The notes under the pieces are model-generated. The model was not told the origin of the DNA, ran no database searches, and saw only the letters and a list, made by a program, of their open reading frames with translations. 53,798 nucleotides of DNA from an uncultured cyanobacterium (GTDB taxonomy: Bacteria > Cyanobacteriota > Cyanobacteriia > PCC-6307 > Cyanobiaceae), in NCBI GenBank assembly GCA_903856805.1, contig CAIOCZ010000100.1, positions 1 through 53,798 of the forward strand, written 5' to 3'. The position numbers and the translations under genes are program-made. This document shows positions 29,347 through 36,733 of this stretch, one piece after another. Positions within the stretch are counted from its first letter, which is position 1. Every line of letters starts with the position of its first letter.

Positions 29347-30338
29347 CCCGCTCCCTGCGTCACTCCCCCCTGCTCGTCACGGCACCTCTGGGCCTATTGG
29401 CGGTGGGGGCGGGCTTCGGGGCCCAGTCCCTGCTGCGGCCAGCCGGGGTTCATCCAGACCACGATGTGCTCGAAGCCCTGATCGCGGCGCCGGCCCCCAC
29501 CCAGGTGACCGCTCCCCAGGCTGCAGCCACCGGGACCCCTTCGTCGGCACCCACCAGTGCCCCTACTGTTCGACGGGCCGCTCAGAAGGCCTCAGGGGAC
29601 GGCCTGGCGGAACCGGAGGCGGGGGCTGTGGTCGATATGGAAATCCGGGTTGCCCTGCTCAAGATCTCCGCCAATCCAACCCTCAGCGCCAGTGGCGCCT
29701 GGACCCTGCTGGACCGCGATGGCAAGGTGCTCCAGCAGGGTGGGCCCGGCCAGACCGCCGACCTCGGCGCGGCCCTGGCCTCCAGGCCTGAGGCGTGGCT
29801 TCAGACCGCTCCCGGCTCCCACCTCACGGCAGATGGCCAGCCCTATGACGGTCGCTTCCGGGTGTTGCGGGCCGCCAATGGGGTCCAGGTCGTCAACCAT
29901 CTCAGCCTCGAGCGCTACATCAGTTCGGTGGTGGGGGGTGAAATGCCCAGCGACTGGAACATCGAAGCCCTACGGGCTCAGGCCGTGGCCGCCCGCTCCT
30001 ACGCCATGGCCCACATGGCCCGTCCGGCCGATGCGCAGTGGCACCTGGGGGACACCACCCGCTGGCAGAACTACACCGGCCTCACCAGTGTGAATGGCCG
30101 CACCCGTGAAGCCACCAGCAGTACGGCCGGGGTGATTCTCAGCTATCAAGGCGGCATCGTGGAGAGCCTCTATGCCGCGACCCAGCAGATTGTGGAGGAA
30201 GCCCATGGAAGTCTGGGGGCCAGCATGAGTCAAACGGGAGCCCAGGAGCTTGCCCAGCAGGGCCTGCGCTACAACGAAATCCTTGGCCGTTACTACCAGG
30301 GGGCCTCACTGGCGCGCCTGCAGGCGGGTGCGGGCTGA
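29196..30338 (+). CDS. SpoIID/LytB domain protein
   Basis: About 380 residues if it starts at the TTG at 29196. The N terminus is basic, followed by a membrane segment near residues 58-80 (LLVTAPLGLLAVGAGFG), then a Pro/Thr/Ala-rich linker, then the SpoIID domain. The diagnostic part is LERYISSVVGGEMPSDWNIEALRAQAVAARSYA, which includes the conserved Glu. SpoIID-type proteins are lytic transglycosylases or amidase enhancers acting on peptidoglycan. A role in cell-wall turnover in this non-sporulating organism is inferred. The start is uncertain because it lies about 150 bases inside the phzF-like gene. Confidence 0.85.
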   Translation: MGRQLADTAPTPPPGGVPRRLAVFGRRIRGRWNRQRQRLVGLAGTATAGLTRSLRHSPLLVTAPLGLLAVGAGFGAQSLLRPAGVHPDHDVLEALIAAPAPTQVTAPQAAATGTPSSAPTSAPTVRRAAQKASGDGLAEPEAGAVVDMEIRVALLKISANPTLSASGAWTLLDRDGKVLQQGGPGQTADLGAALASRPEAWLQTAPGSHLTADGQPYDGRFRVLRAANGVQVVNHLSLERYISSVVGGEMPSDWNIEALRAQAVAARSYAMAHMARPADAQWHLGDTTRWQNYTGLTSVNGRTREATSSTAGVILSYQGGIVESLYAATQQIVEEAHGSLGASMSQTGAQELAQQGLRYNEILGRYYQGASLARLQAGAG

Positions 30339-31158
30339 ACACTACTGGCAACGGGCCCGCACGGTGTCGGCAGCGGCCCACATCAGCGGTGCCCTGGTGC
30401 CCCTGCAGACCCAGGTTCAACCGTTGCCTGGCGGCGAGCCGTTTTGTCTGCGGCGTCTGATGAGCTGGCCGCACCGCCCCCTCCAGGTGGTGGGACCACG
30501 GCCCAATCCCTTTCTTCCGTGGGATTCGCCGCTGGAGGTGGATCGCCTCGGGGACAGCCATGTCTTGATCCTGAATAAATTTCCCGTTCAGGAGGCTCAC
30601 CTGCTGTTAATCACCCAGCGCTGGCAACCGCAGAACGGCTGGTTGACCGACACGGATTTCCGCATGGTGGCCCAGGTGGCCGCCGACACTGGTGGCCTCT
30701 GGTTTTTCAACAGCTGTGGGGCGGCAGGGGCCAGCCAGCCCCACCGGCATCTGCAACTGCTGCCGCGCCTCCACCACGAACCCAGTTGCCCCTTGGCGAA
30801 TTCACTCCGTGCCCAAGTGGCCGGAGACGCCCCCTCCTGGCCCTGGGCCTATGCCCTCAGTCCGCGCCACGATGCCCTAGGGGGCGAGGATCTGGCCCCG
30901 CTCTATGCCCAGCACTGCCGTCAGTTGGGCCTGGGCACTTGTGATCAGGATCCAGTTCCGCTCCACCCCTACAACCTGCTCTTCGACGACCACTGGTTCA
31001 TGACGATCCGGCGGGTGAATGAACACTGTGCTGGTTTCAGTCTCAATGGTCTTGGTTTTGCGGGATACCTGTTGAGCACCGCCAACTCCGACGAGGCCTG
31101 GCTGCATCGGCACGGGCCGCTGGCTCTGTTGGCGGCGGTGGCGGCTCCGGCCCCGTGA
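30328..31158 (+). CDS. ATP adenylyltransferase (Ap4A phosphorylase) family protein
   Basis: A 276-residue protein from the GTG at 30328, overlapping the SpoIID-like gene by 11 bases. It fits the HIT-superfamily Ap4A phosphorylase class. NPFLPWD and the LNKFPVQEAHLLLIT strand precede the histidine motif in GASQPHRHLQLLP; the C-terminal domain has HPYNLLFDDHWFMTIRR. Such enzymes break Ap4A with phosphate into ATP and ADP. The catalytic pattern is intact. It ends about 100 bases before the sigma-factor gene. Confidence 0.88.
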   Translation: MRAEHYWQRARTVSAAAHISGALVPLQTQVQPLPGGEPFCLRRLMSWPHRPLQVVGPRPNPFLPWDSPLEVDRLGDSHVLILNKFPVQEAHLLLITQRWQPQNGWLTDTDFRMVAQVAADTGGLWFFNSCGAAGASQPHRHLQLLPRLHHEPSCPLANSLRAQVAGDAPSWPWAYALSPRHDALGGEDLAPLYAQHCRQLGLGTCDQDPVPLHPYNLLFDDHWFMTIRRVNEHCAGFSLNGLGFAGYLLSTANSDEAWLHRHGPLALLAAVAAPAP

Positions 31159-31171
31159 TTTGGGGGTCAAA

Positions 31172-31254
31172 GGCGAAAGTTCAGTGGTTTCACGGTTGCG
31201 GAACGTGGCGGAAAGGGGCTTTCTGGGAACAGGGCTCTAACACCCCCTTTCGCC
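31172..31254 (+). promoter_or_regulatory. Leader with inverted repeat before the sigma-factor gene
   Basis: GGCGAAAG at 31172-31179 is exactly complementary to CTTTCGCC at 31247-31254, which directly abuts the ATG at 31255. A second, smaller hairpin, GAAAG-GGG-CTTTC, lies between at 31211-31223. If both arms are in the mRNA, the initiation region would be paired. No strong Shine-Dalgarno sequence is visible. Regulation is inferred. Confidence 0.4.
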
Positions 31255-32043
31255 ATGATCACCACGCTGTCCCCCGAAGCCCCTTCCCTCCGTCCCCAGG
31301 TTGCTGGCCGCCGCGGCTGGGGCCCAACCCTCTCTCCACTCACCCTTGAGCGCAATCAACGGGTCGAGGCCTACCGCGAGCTTGTTCGTCCCATTGCCTT
31401 GCACTACGCCCGTTGCAGCCAGCAACCCAGCGACGACCTGATTCAGGTTGGTCTCTTGGGTCTGATCCGGGCGGCCGAACTCTTTGCGGCTGATCGTCAG
31501 ATCCCCTTCGGTGCCTTTGCCAGGCCCCATATCCGGGGGGCGATCCTCCATTATCTGCGGGACTGTGCTCCCAGTGTTCGCTTGCCGCGACGCCAGGCGG
31601 AATTGCAGGAATGTCTGCGCCGTTGTCCAACCCAGGACCATCGAGCCGCCACGGCTTGGCGTCAGCACCATGGTGTCAACGACGATCAATGGCACCTCCT
31701 GCTCCAGTCCCGCCAGCTCAACAGGCCCATGCCGTTGCTCCCGGACCTTGAGGAACGGCTGGCGGCTCCTGAGGAGCAGGAGACTCCACACGCCATGGAG
31801 TCCTCCGCTGCCATGGACGCCCTACTGGCCCGTTTGGAGCCTAAGGAGGAACGGGTGGTGCGGCAGGTGGTCCTGGCGGGCTGGAGCTATCGACGGCTGG
31901 CAGGGGCCATGGGGATCAGTCCCATGACCGTCAAGCGGTTGCTGTGTCGGGGTTTGGATCGGCTGCGCGAGCTGCTTGGGGAGCGCGATCTGAGCCCTCT
32001 GTCGGCTGCCGGTCCCGACGCATCTGCCCTTCCAGGGTGCTGA
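31255..32043 (+). CDS. Sigma-70 family RNA polymerase sigma factor (alternative)
   Basis: A 262-residue sigma factor. Region 2 is visible as DDLIQVGLLGLIRAAELFAADRQIPFGAFARPHIRGAILHYLRD. Region 4 is at the C-terminal side, with LARLEPKEERVVRQVVLAGWSYRRLAGAMGISPMTVKRLLCRGLDRLRE, a helix-turn-helix. The ALxYLRD form of region 2 resembles group 3 factors such as cyanobacterial SigF-like proteins rather than group 1/2. The region between the two conserved domains is divergent. No anti-sigma gene is adjacent. The leader carries an inverted repeat against the start codon. Confidence 0.9.
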   Translation: MITTLSPEAPSLRPQVAGRRGWGPTLSPLTLERNQRVEAYRELVRPIALHYARCSQQPSDDLIQVGLLGLIRAAELFAADRQIPFGAFARPHIRGAILHYLRDCAPSVRLPRRQAELQECLRRCPTQDHRAATAWRQHHGVNDDQWHLLLQSRQLNRPMPLLPDLEERLAAPEEQETPHAMESSAAMDALLARLEPKEERVVRQVVLAGWSYRRLAGAMGISPMTVKRLLCRGLDRLRELLGERDLSPLSAAGPDASALPGC

Positions 32044-32101
32044 TCGACGCATTCAAGGCGGCAAGCTGACGTTCCAGGCCATCGCGCCAGAACGTCAGCA
32101 T
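31931..32101 (-). CDS. Possible small protein overlapping the sigma-factor gene end
   Basis: A 56-residue open frame from the ATG at 32101, beginning MLTFWRDGLERQLAALNASIS and continuing as a likely amphipathic helix with heptad-like spacing, then a polar tail. Its 3' two-thirds are antisense to the last 113 bases of the sigma gene. The N-terminal half looks like a real small helical protein, but the rest may be forced by the opposite strand. Low certainty. Confidence 0.35.
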   Translation of the reverse strand: MLTFWRDGLERQLAALNASISTLEGQMRRDRQPTEGSDRAPQAARAADPNPDTATA

Positions 32102-32231
32102 GTGCAGCTTGCGTTCCTGGTGACGGCGTCGAAAATTCAGTCCGTCCTCCCTGGTGGGGCAGCAGCCGATCGGAGGGAGCATGGGAAAATGGAGCGAAGG
32201 TGAAGGTTCTAGCTGAAATGGGTTCCCAGGG

Positions 32232-34001
32232 GTGAGCGTCTGTCCCTCCAACCTGACCTGTTCAGGTGGCGGTGCCAGCGCACCAAGCACCGTCAAGGTG
32301 TCAGCTCATCCCCCTGCCAACGAGGCCATCGGCCTCGATCTCCATGCTCCCTGGCCAGCCGGCCCCAATCCCTCCAGTCCTTCTGCCAGATTTCATGTCA
32401 CCTCCCATGTCGACGCCGCCCCCGATTTGAGACCGGTTCGTCCTCCTGGAGCCATCGGCGCCGCCGTGCTGATGGGCCTCGTGGTGCTGGTTCCAGGCCA
32501 GGCCGGGGCGGCCTACGTTGCGCTGATGGCCGGCCAACGGGCAATTCCGTTACACGGAACATTCAATAATGTGCCCGTTCTTCATTCCAATCAGCCTGAA
32601 GAAGTCGAAGGACAGGGCATCCTCATCAACACTGCGCCCGGTGGTGCCATGGCTGAAAATGGCCAATGGTTGCGCAATGCCGAATTTACATTTAATGGCA
32701 ATTTCGGGATTCATATTCACCACAAATACAAGTCATCGGGTCCAGGAGCTAACGACTCAAGCGGCCGGCGCCGTGAGCTCACCCTGGCGGCGGTCCTGAT
32801 CAATCCAGGCCTTCGTCCCGTGCAACTGCACTTCAGCACGGGTGCTGTGCGCAACAGTTTTGAGGCCCCCTACCTGGCCAACAATCTGATGGGTGTCAAA
32901 CCGTTGGGACCCAGGCCTTGGAATACGGGTCCTGGCGATGCCACCGCCGTTCAGTTACTGCGGGGCAAGCTTGATCCCAAATTGGAGCGGACCATCACGA
33001 TCCCGGCCCGTAGCCGAATTGTGCTGTTCCAGACCCAGCTGCCAGCTCTAGGCATTGCCAATGCTTTGCTACGCGGCCAGAGTGATGGTCCCTTTCAGAT
33101 CGCCGTTGTGGCAGCTGGACCTCAGGCCTCTGACGGGGACATTCTGGCGACTTTGGATGGTGGACGACTCGCCCCAGGACGAGTTTACTTGAATCGAATC
33201 GCCGAAATCAACAATCGCAGTATTTTTTCGCGAGTCGGGGGGGTTGCCCTGGGCGATCACTACCAAGCCACACTCCGCCACGATCTGCAAACCCAGGGTC
33301 CACTGCATGTGCCCCTGACAAGCACCGTTCGCAATAACTTTGATACCAGGGAGATTCAGGTCAACCCGCTGGCCACCCGCATGATGGACTCCTCCCTCGA
33401 TAACGTGGGTACCTATGGCGTCCGCTTTGATATTGATCTGAACCTGCGTGGACAAGGGCCCTACCAACTGGTCATGAGTCACCCTTCGCCCACGGGTGGT
33501 CGCTCATTCACGGCCTTTCGTGGTTCACTTCAGATCCGCACGGCGCAGGGGCTACAGGAAGTCCATGTCGGCCTGCGCTCCGGCCAGAGCCTCGCCCTGA
33601 CGGAATTGCAGATCCTCCCCGGCAGCGACAATCCGATTCGCGTCAGCCTGGTGTATCCCGCCGATGCGACCCCAGGCCATTTGTTGAGTGTGGTGCCCTC
33701 CTCCCAACTGGCTCTGGTTCAACACCAGGAGCGCCAGCTGGAACTGGCCCGCCTGACCGCCCCCAAAGACCCTCAGGTGAAACAGCCGCCCCCCGCCCTT
33801 CCCACGCCCCGTCCGGCTCCGGCTTGGATGGGCCGACCTTTGCCACCACCACCTCCATCGCGGGGTCTGTTGTTGCCGGTGTATCCCAGTGCGCCGAGGC
33901 GCCTGGCCTCTCCAAGGAGCGCCGATCCCAGCCTGGTCGACCGCTACCGTCAGGCTATCGATGCCCAGCAGCAGTTCATCAATGGCTGGCGCGCCCCCTG
34001 A
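32232..34001 (+). CDS. DUF3370 family protein, exported
   Basis: A large protein of up to 589 residues. A hydrophobic segment, GAIGAAVLMGLVVLVPGQAGA, near residues 77-97 looks like a signal peptide core; the true start is therefore probably later than the GTG at 32232, but no convincing ATG is present. The body (GTFNNVPVLHSNQPEEVEGQGILINT, GGDHY-like segments, LDNVGTYGVRFDIDLNL) fits DUF3370, a cyanobacterial exported family without known function. The C terminus has a Pro-rich tract near residues 515-545, then a short helical end. Surface or periplasmic location is inferred. Confidence 0.8.
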   Translation: MSVCPSNLTCSGGGASAPSTVKVSAHPPANEAIGLDLHAPWPAGPNPSSPSARFHVTSHVDAAPDLRPVRPPGAIGAAVLMGLVVLVPGQAGAAYVALMAGQRAIPLHGTFNNVPVLHSNQPEEVEGQGILINTAPGGAMAENGQWLRNAEFTFNGNFGIHIHHKYKSSGPGANDSSGRRRELTLAAVLINPGLRPVQLHFSTGAVRNSFEAPYLANNLMGVKPLGPRPWNTGPGDATAVQLLRGKLDPKLERTITIPARSRIVLFQTQLPALGIANALLRGQSDGPFQIAVVAAGPQASDGDILATLDGGRLAPGRVYLNRIAEINNRSIFSRVGGVALGDHYQATLRHDLQTQGPLHVPLTSTVRNNFDTREIQVNPLATRMMDSSLDNVGTYGVRFDIDLNLRGQGPYQLVMSHPSPTGGRSFTAFRGSLQIRTAQGLQEVHVGLRSGQSLALTELQILPGSDNPIRVSLVYPADATPGHLLSVVPSSQLALVQHQERQLELARLTAPKDPQVKQPPPALPTPRPAPAWMGRPLPPPPPSRGLLLPVYPSAPRRLASPRSADPSLVDRYRQAIDAQQQFINGWRAP

Positions 34002-34025
34002 CGGCCGACTGGATGGAGTGCAGTT

Positions 34026-35072
34026 GTGGCTGAGATGGGCGGCGACACCAAACGGCGCATCACCCTGGAGCTTTCCCTCAGCCGGTTAGCTCAAATTGAT
34101 GCGCTGAAAAAGGAATGGGGGATCCGCAATCGTGGGGAAGCGCTGGAGCGCTTACTCGACGACCTCTTCAATCCCGGTGAAGGCGATGAAGAGCCCTCCG
34201 AGGCCGTGGTCGGGGCCGATGCGGGGGAGCGGGTGGACCCCGGGGATCGGGAGGAACTCGACGAACAAACCGCCTTGGTTCTCGTGAGTCGCAGCTCCAT
34301 CGACTTGATCGCCTCCGATTTTGAGCTGGAGCCCGATCCGGAACCCACACCGCGCGGACGAAGCTCGAGCAGTGGCGGCATCGATCTCCCTGGCTTTGTG
34401 CGTCGCAATTCCGATCAGATCCGTCGCAGCCTGCGCCAGCCCAGGGCGACCCCGGCGCCGATGGCCCTCCCCAAGCTGTCCACGGAACTGGTGCAGCAGG
34501 CCTTAGGAGAAGCTCGCGACCACTGGCTTTCGCTGTATGGGAAGGTCGCCAACGCCACGGTGCTAGAAGCGGCGATGCTTTGGCTAGGCCAGGACATCTG
34601 GCCCCAGTCGGATGCGAGCGAAGGCCGAAGGTTCACCTGGAGTGGGGCCTGCGTGGTGATGCGGGAACTCGTGCCGGATTGGGGGGAGGCCAGCCCAAAC
34701 TTTGAGCGGGTGATGGTGACGGCTGGAGTCCTTGAGGATCCGTTCAGCCCCGACACGTTGACGTTGCGGATTCCCACCCTGATTCGTCGCTTTGTCCATC
34801 GCTTCCGCAGCCGCCGCAAAGGAACGTCCTTCCAGACCCTCGAGCACACGATGACCCTCCAGGGGGCGATGAAACTGCTGGACCTGCCGACGGACCCTGG
34901 TCGCAAGGTGAGTCTTGCCCAGATTCGGGAGGCGTATCGCGAAATGGCCCTGCGGCACCACCCGGATTCCGGGGGCTCCCTGGAGGCGATGCGGCGGATC
35001 AACGAGGCCTACCAACTTCTCAAGGAGCTCTATCGGCCCCAAGCCAACCCAGCCCCAGAGGCAGCCGAATAA
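34026..35072 (+). CDS. Ribbon-helix-helix / J-domain fusion protein
   Basis: A 348-residue protein; GTG at 34026 or ATG at 34035 may be the start. Residues about 8-48 (KRRITLELSLSRLAQIDALKK, then RNRGEALERLLDDLF) look like a ribbon-helix-helix DNA-binding motif. A disordered acidic and Ser-rich stretch follows to about 150. A helical middle domain (LSTELVQQALGEARDHWLSLYG and onward) has no family I know. The C terminus at about 285-340 is a J domain with the HPD motif in MALRHHPDSGGS and the closing INEAYQLLKELYR helix. The HPD tripeptide predicts stimulation of a DnaK ATPase. A link between DNA binding and chaperone recruitment is inference. Confidence 0.8.
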   Translation: MAEMGGDTKRRITLELSLSRLAQIDALKKEWGIRNRGEALERLLDDLFNPGEGDEEPSEAVVGADAGERVDPGDREELDEQTALVLVSRSSIDLIASDFELEPDPEPTPRGRSSSSGGIDLPGFVRRNSDQIRRSLRQPRATPAPMALPKLSTELVQQALGEARDHWLSLYGKVANATVLEAAMLWLGQDIWPQSDASEGRRFTWSGACVVMRELVPDWGEASPNFERVMVTAGVLEDPFSPDTLTLRIPTLIRRFVHRFRSRRKGTSFQTLEHTMTLQGAMKLLDLPTDPGRKVSLAQIREAYREMALRHHPDSGGSLEAMRRINEAYQLLKELYRPQANPAPEAAE

Positions 35073-35426
35073 ACGCCTCAAGCATCTCGCCTGGGTCCCT
35101 TCACGAGACCAATTAGTAGACTGCTTCGAGACTAAAGAGACTGCTGGAGTCGTGCCCGCTGGCGCCTTCCCGCTGCGAGCAGTTCGGGGCAGGGGTGGCG
35201 AAGGGAGGGCCCGAGCCGAGGATCGCTCCACTTCCCGGCCCCCGGTCAGTCCGAACACCCATACTCCCCAACGGGCCCAGAAGTTCACGCTTGTCTCATG
35301 TAAGACTATTAATAAGTCCTTTGTCGAGTCTTGAATGGGAGTATGTCTACTGCCGGCCGGCTTGCTTTTGATGGGGCGGCATCGAAGGACGAGGCCTAGG
35401 GGTTGGGTGTGCGATTTCAACGGCTA

Positions 35427-35453
35427 TGTCCAAGAGGTCCAGAGGTTTGGACA
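35427..35453. repeat. 7-bp inverted repeat
   Basis: TGTCCAA at 35427-35433 is complementary to TTGGACA at 35447-35453, with 13 bases between. It lies about 40 bases before the stronger hairpin, so the two could be part of one folded transcript. Confidence 0.6.
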
Positions 35454-35490
35454 GACCCAAAATGCCGTTCCCAAGCCAGTTCTATTCCTC

Positions 35491-35519
35491 TGCGTATCTG
35501 CTTTAGACACAGATACGCA
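35491..35519. repeat. 10-bp perfect hairpin in the gene-free region
   Basis: TGCGTATCTG at 35491-35500 and CAGATACGCA at 35510-35519 pair without mismatch around a 9-base loop. No T-run follows on either strand, so it is not a standard rho-independent terminator. Confidence 0.75.
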
Positions 35520-36058
35520 ACCCTGGCGCGGCGTTGTGGACCGATCGGCCCACCTGGTTGGTCACCGACGCCCCATCCGGAACCAGTGATTCCCGGCCAT
35601 CTCATTCAAGACCCAGTCCTTGTCTCGTTTCGCGCCATGGATTAGACCTACGGGATGCGCTCGGGTTGTGTCTGGAACGTCGTCGATGTTGGGGGGCATG
35701 AGCGCCCCTCGCCTTGACCGGCTTGGTTTCGATCGTCGCTGGCCTTCCATCCAAGAGGGTGACGACAACTTGAACGCATCAGGCGCCGATGCACTGGAGT
35801 GACGGGGATCAAGGAGGTAAAAGGATCTGGCGTTAGGCGCAACCCAATAAATCTCAGTTGGTTCATGTGAGACTAGAAACAGGTCTAGGGATATGTCCCG
35901 TATGAGATTTCCGAATTCAAGGGAGTGCCGGCTCCCCGCTCGGGACGTCGAAGCACCACGACTTGATCTCACTTGTCTTGGTCGGGTCTAGTTAAAGGTC
36001 TCATGACTGGACTAGTCTTGGTCTTTTGAGAAATTCCTGCCTGCTCACTGGCCAAGCC

Positions 36059-36082
36059 AAAAAAAACGACCCTTGCGGGTCG
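36059..36082 (-). terminator. Rho-independent terminator of apcD
   Basis: Read on the minus strand, CGACCC-GCAA-GGGTCG forms a perfect 6-bp stem with a tetraloop and is followed by eight T residues. It lies about 25 bases after the apcD stop codon and ends the apcD transcript. Confidence 0.92.
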
Positions 36083-36106
36083 GGTTGGTTGGCTGGGGAC
36101 CCACGC

Positions 36107-36601
36107 TCACGTGGTGGTTTGCATGCCCTGGATCAGATAGTCGAAGTAGGGCCCTGCGACCGCGGCTTCTTCGGTGCCAAGCAGGGCAACGGCCGCCTCC
36201 TTCAGGGACCGCATCGCCTCCACCATGCCCGGCATGGGAACACCAAGGCTGTTGTACATCTCTCGAGCGCCCACCAAGCCAATCTGCTGAATCATTTCCG
36301 TGCTCCCCGCCATCACCCCGTAGGTGACCAACCGGAGGTACCAGCTGAAATCCCTCAGGCATTGGGCCCGTTGCCGCTGGCCGTAGGCATTGCCTCCGGG
36401 GGCTACGTAATCCGGTTTGCGGCTGAACAGCTGTTTGGCCGCTTCATCGACGATCTTTTTTTCACTGGCGGTGAGCACTTTCACCACGGCCACGCGCCGG
36501 GATCCGGTGCTAAGGAAGTCCACCATCGAGCGCAGCTCGCCACCGGTTGGATAGCGCAGCTGATCATCAGCCTGGAGGATCAGATCGCGAACGACGCTCA
36601 T
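36107..36601 (-). CDS. apcD: Allophycocyanin alpha-B subunit
   Basis: Terminal emitter subunit of the phycobilisome core, which passes excitation energy towards the photosystems. A 164-residue phycobiliprotein from the ATG at 36601 ([18 protein letters not shown]), the normal ApcD opening. The chromophore cysteine is Cys81 in [18 protein letters not shown], and GGNAYGQ and [12 protein letters not shown] are the usual phycobiliprotein segments. MSVV at the start, and the ending [10 protein letters not shown], favour ApcD over ApcA or ApcF. An in-frame extension upstream to 36730 is not protein-like. It has its own strong terminator and is divergent from rlmD. Confidence 0.92.
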   Translation of the reverse strand: MSVVRDLILQADDQLRYPTGGELRSMVDFLSTGSRRVAVVKVLTASEKKIVDEAAKQLFSRKPDYVAPGGNAYGQRQRAQCLRDFSWYLRLVTYGVMAGSTEMIQQIGLVGAREMYNSLGVPMPGMVEAMRSLKEAAVALLGTEEAAVAGPYFDYLIQGMQTTT

Positions 36602-36625
36602 TGCAGCGACCACAGACCGGGGCAT

Positions 36626-36710
36626 CCTATCGACCTTGTTCCCGCGATCCCGTTCCAACGTCGAAGGTGTAACGCCCCTTTGCACTGTCCCGACTCGGCT
36701 ACTCGATAGG
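36626..36710. repeat. 8-bp inverted repeat in the apcD/rlmD divergent region
   Basis: CCTATCGA at 36626-36633 is exactly complementary to TCGATAGG at 36703-36710, 69 bases apart, extendable by one wobble and one A-T pair. One arm lies near each divergent gene. It could be a pair of operator half-regions or a coincidence. Confidence 0.4.
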
Positions 36711-36733
36711 GTCGGTGCTGCGGTAGGCAAGCC

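Larger units (their letters stand above)
35073..36058. other. Gene-free region with hairpins and short related repeats
   Basis: The only stretch over 300 bases with no convincing gene. Codon structure typical of neighbours is absent on both strands, and the base composition is less GC-rich. It holds a 10-bp perfect inverted repeat (35491-35519), a 7-bp one (35427-35453), several 5-bp stems, a GCCGGCCGGC palindrome at 35352-35361, and scattered copies of a motif built on CATG and GAGAC. I find no tRNA T-loop, RNase P, tmRNA or SRP signature. A non-coding RNA, a long apcD downstream region or gene decay are all possible. Confidence 0.6.

Noticed and set aside
35562-35972. Open frame of 136 codons in the gene-free region (minus strand)
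   Set aside because: Ser/Arg/Pro-rich translation with no motif, codon use unlike the neighbours, and no clear ribosome-binding site.
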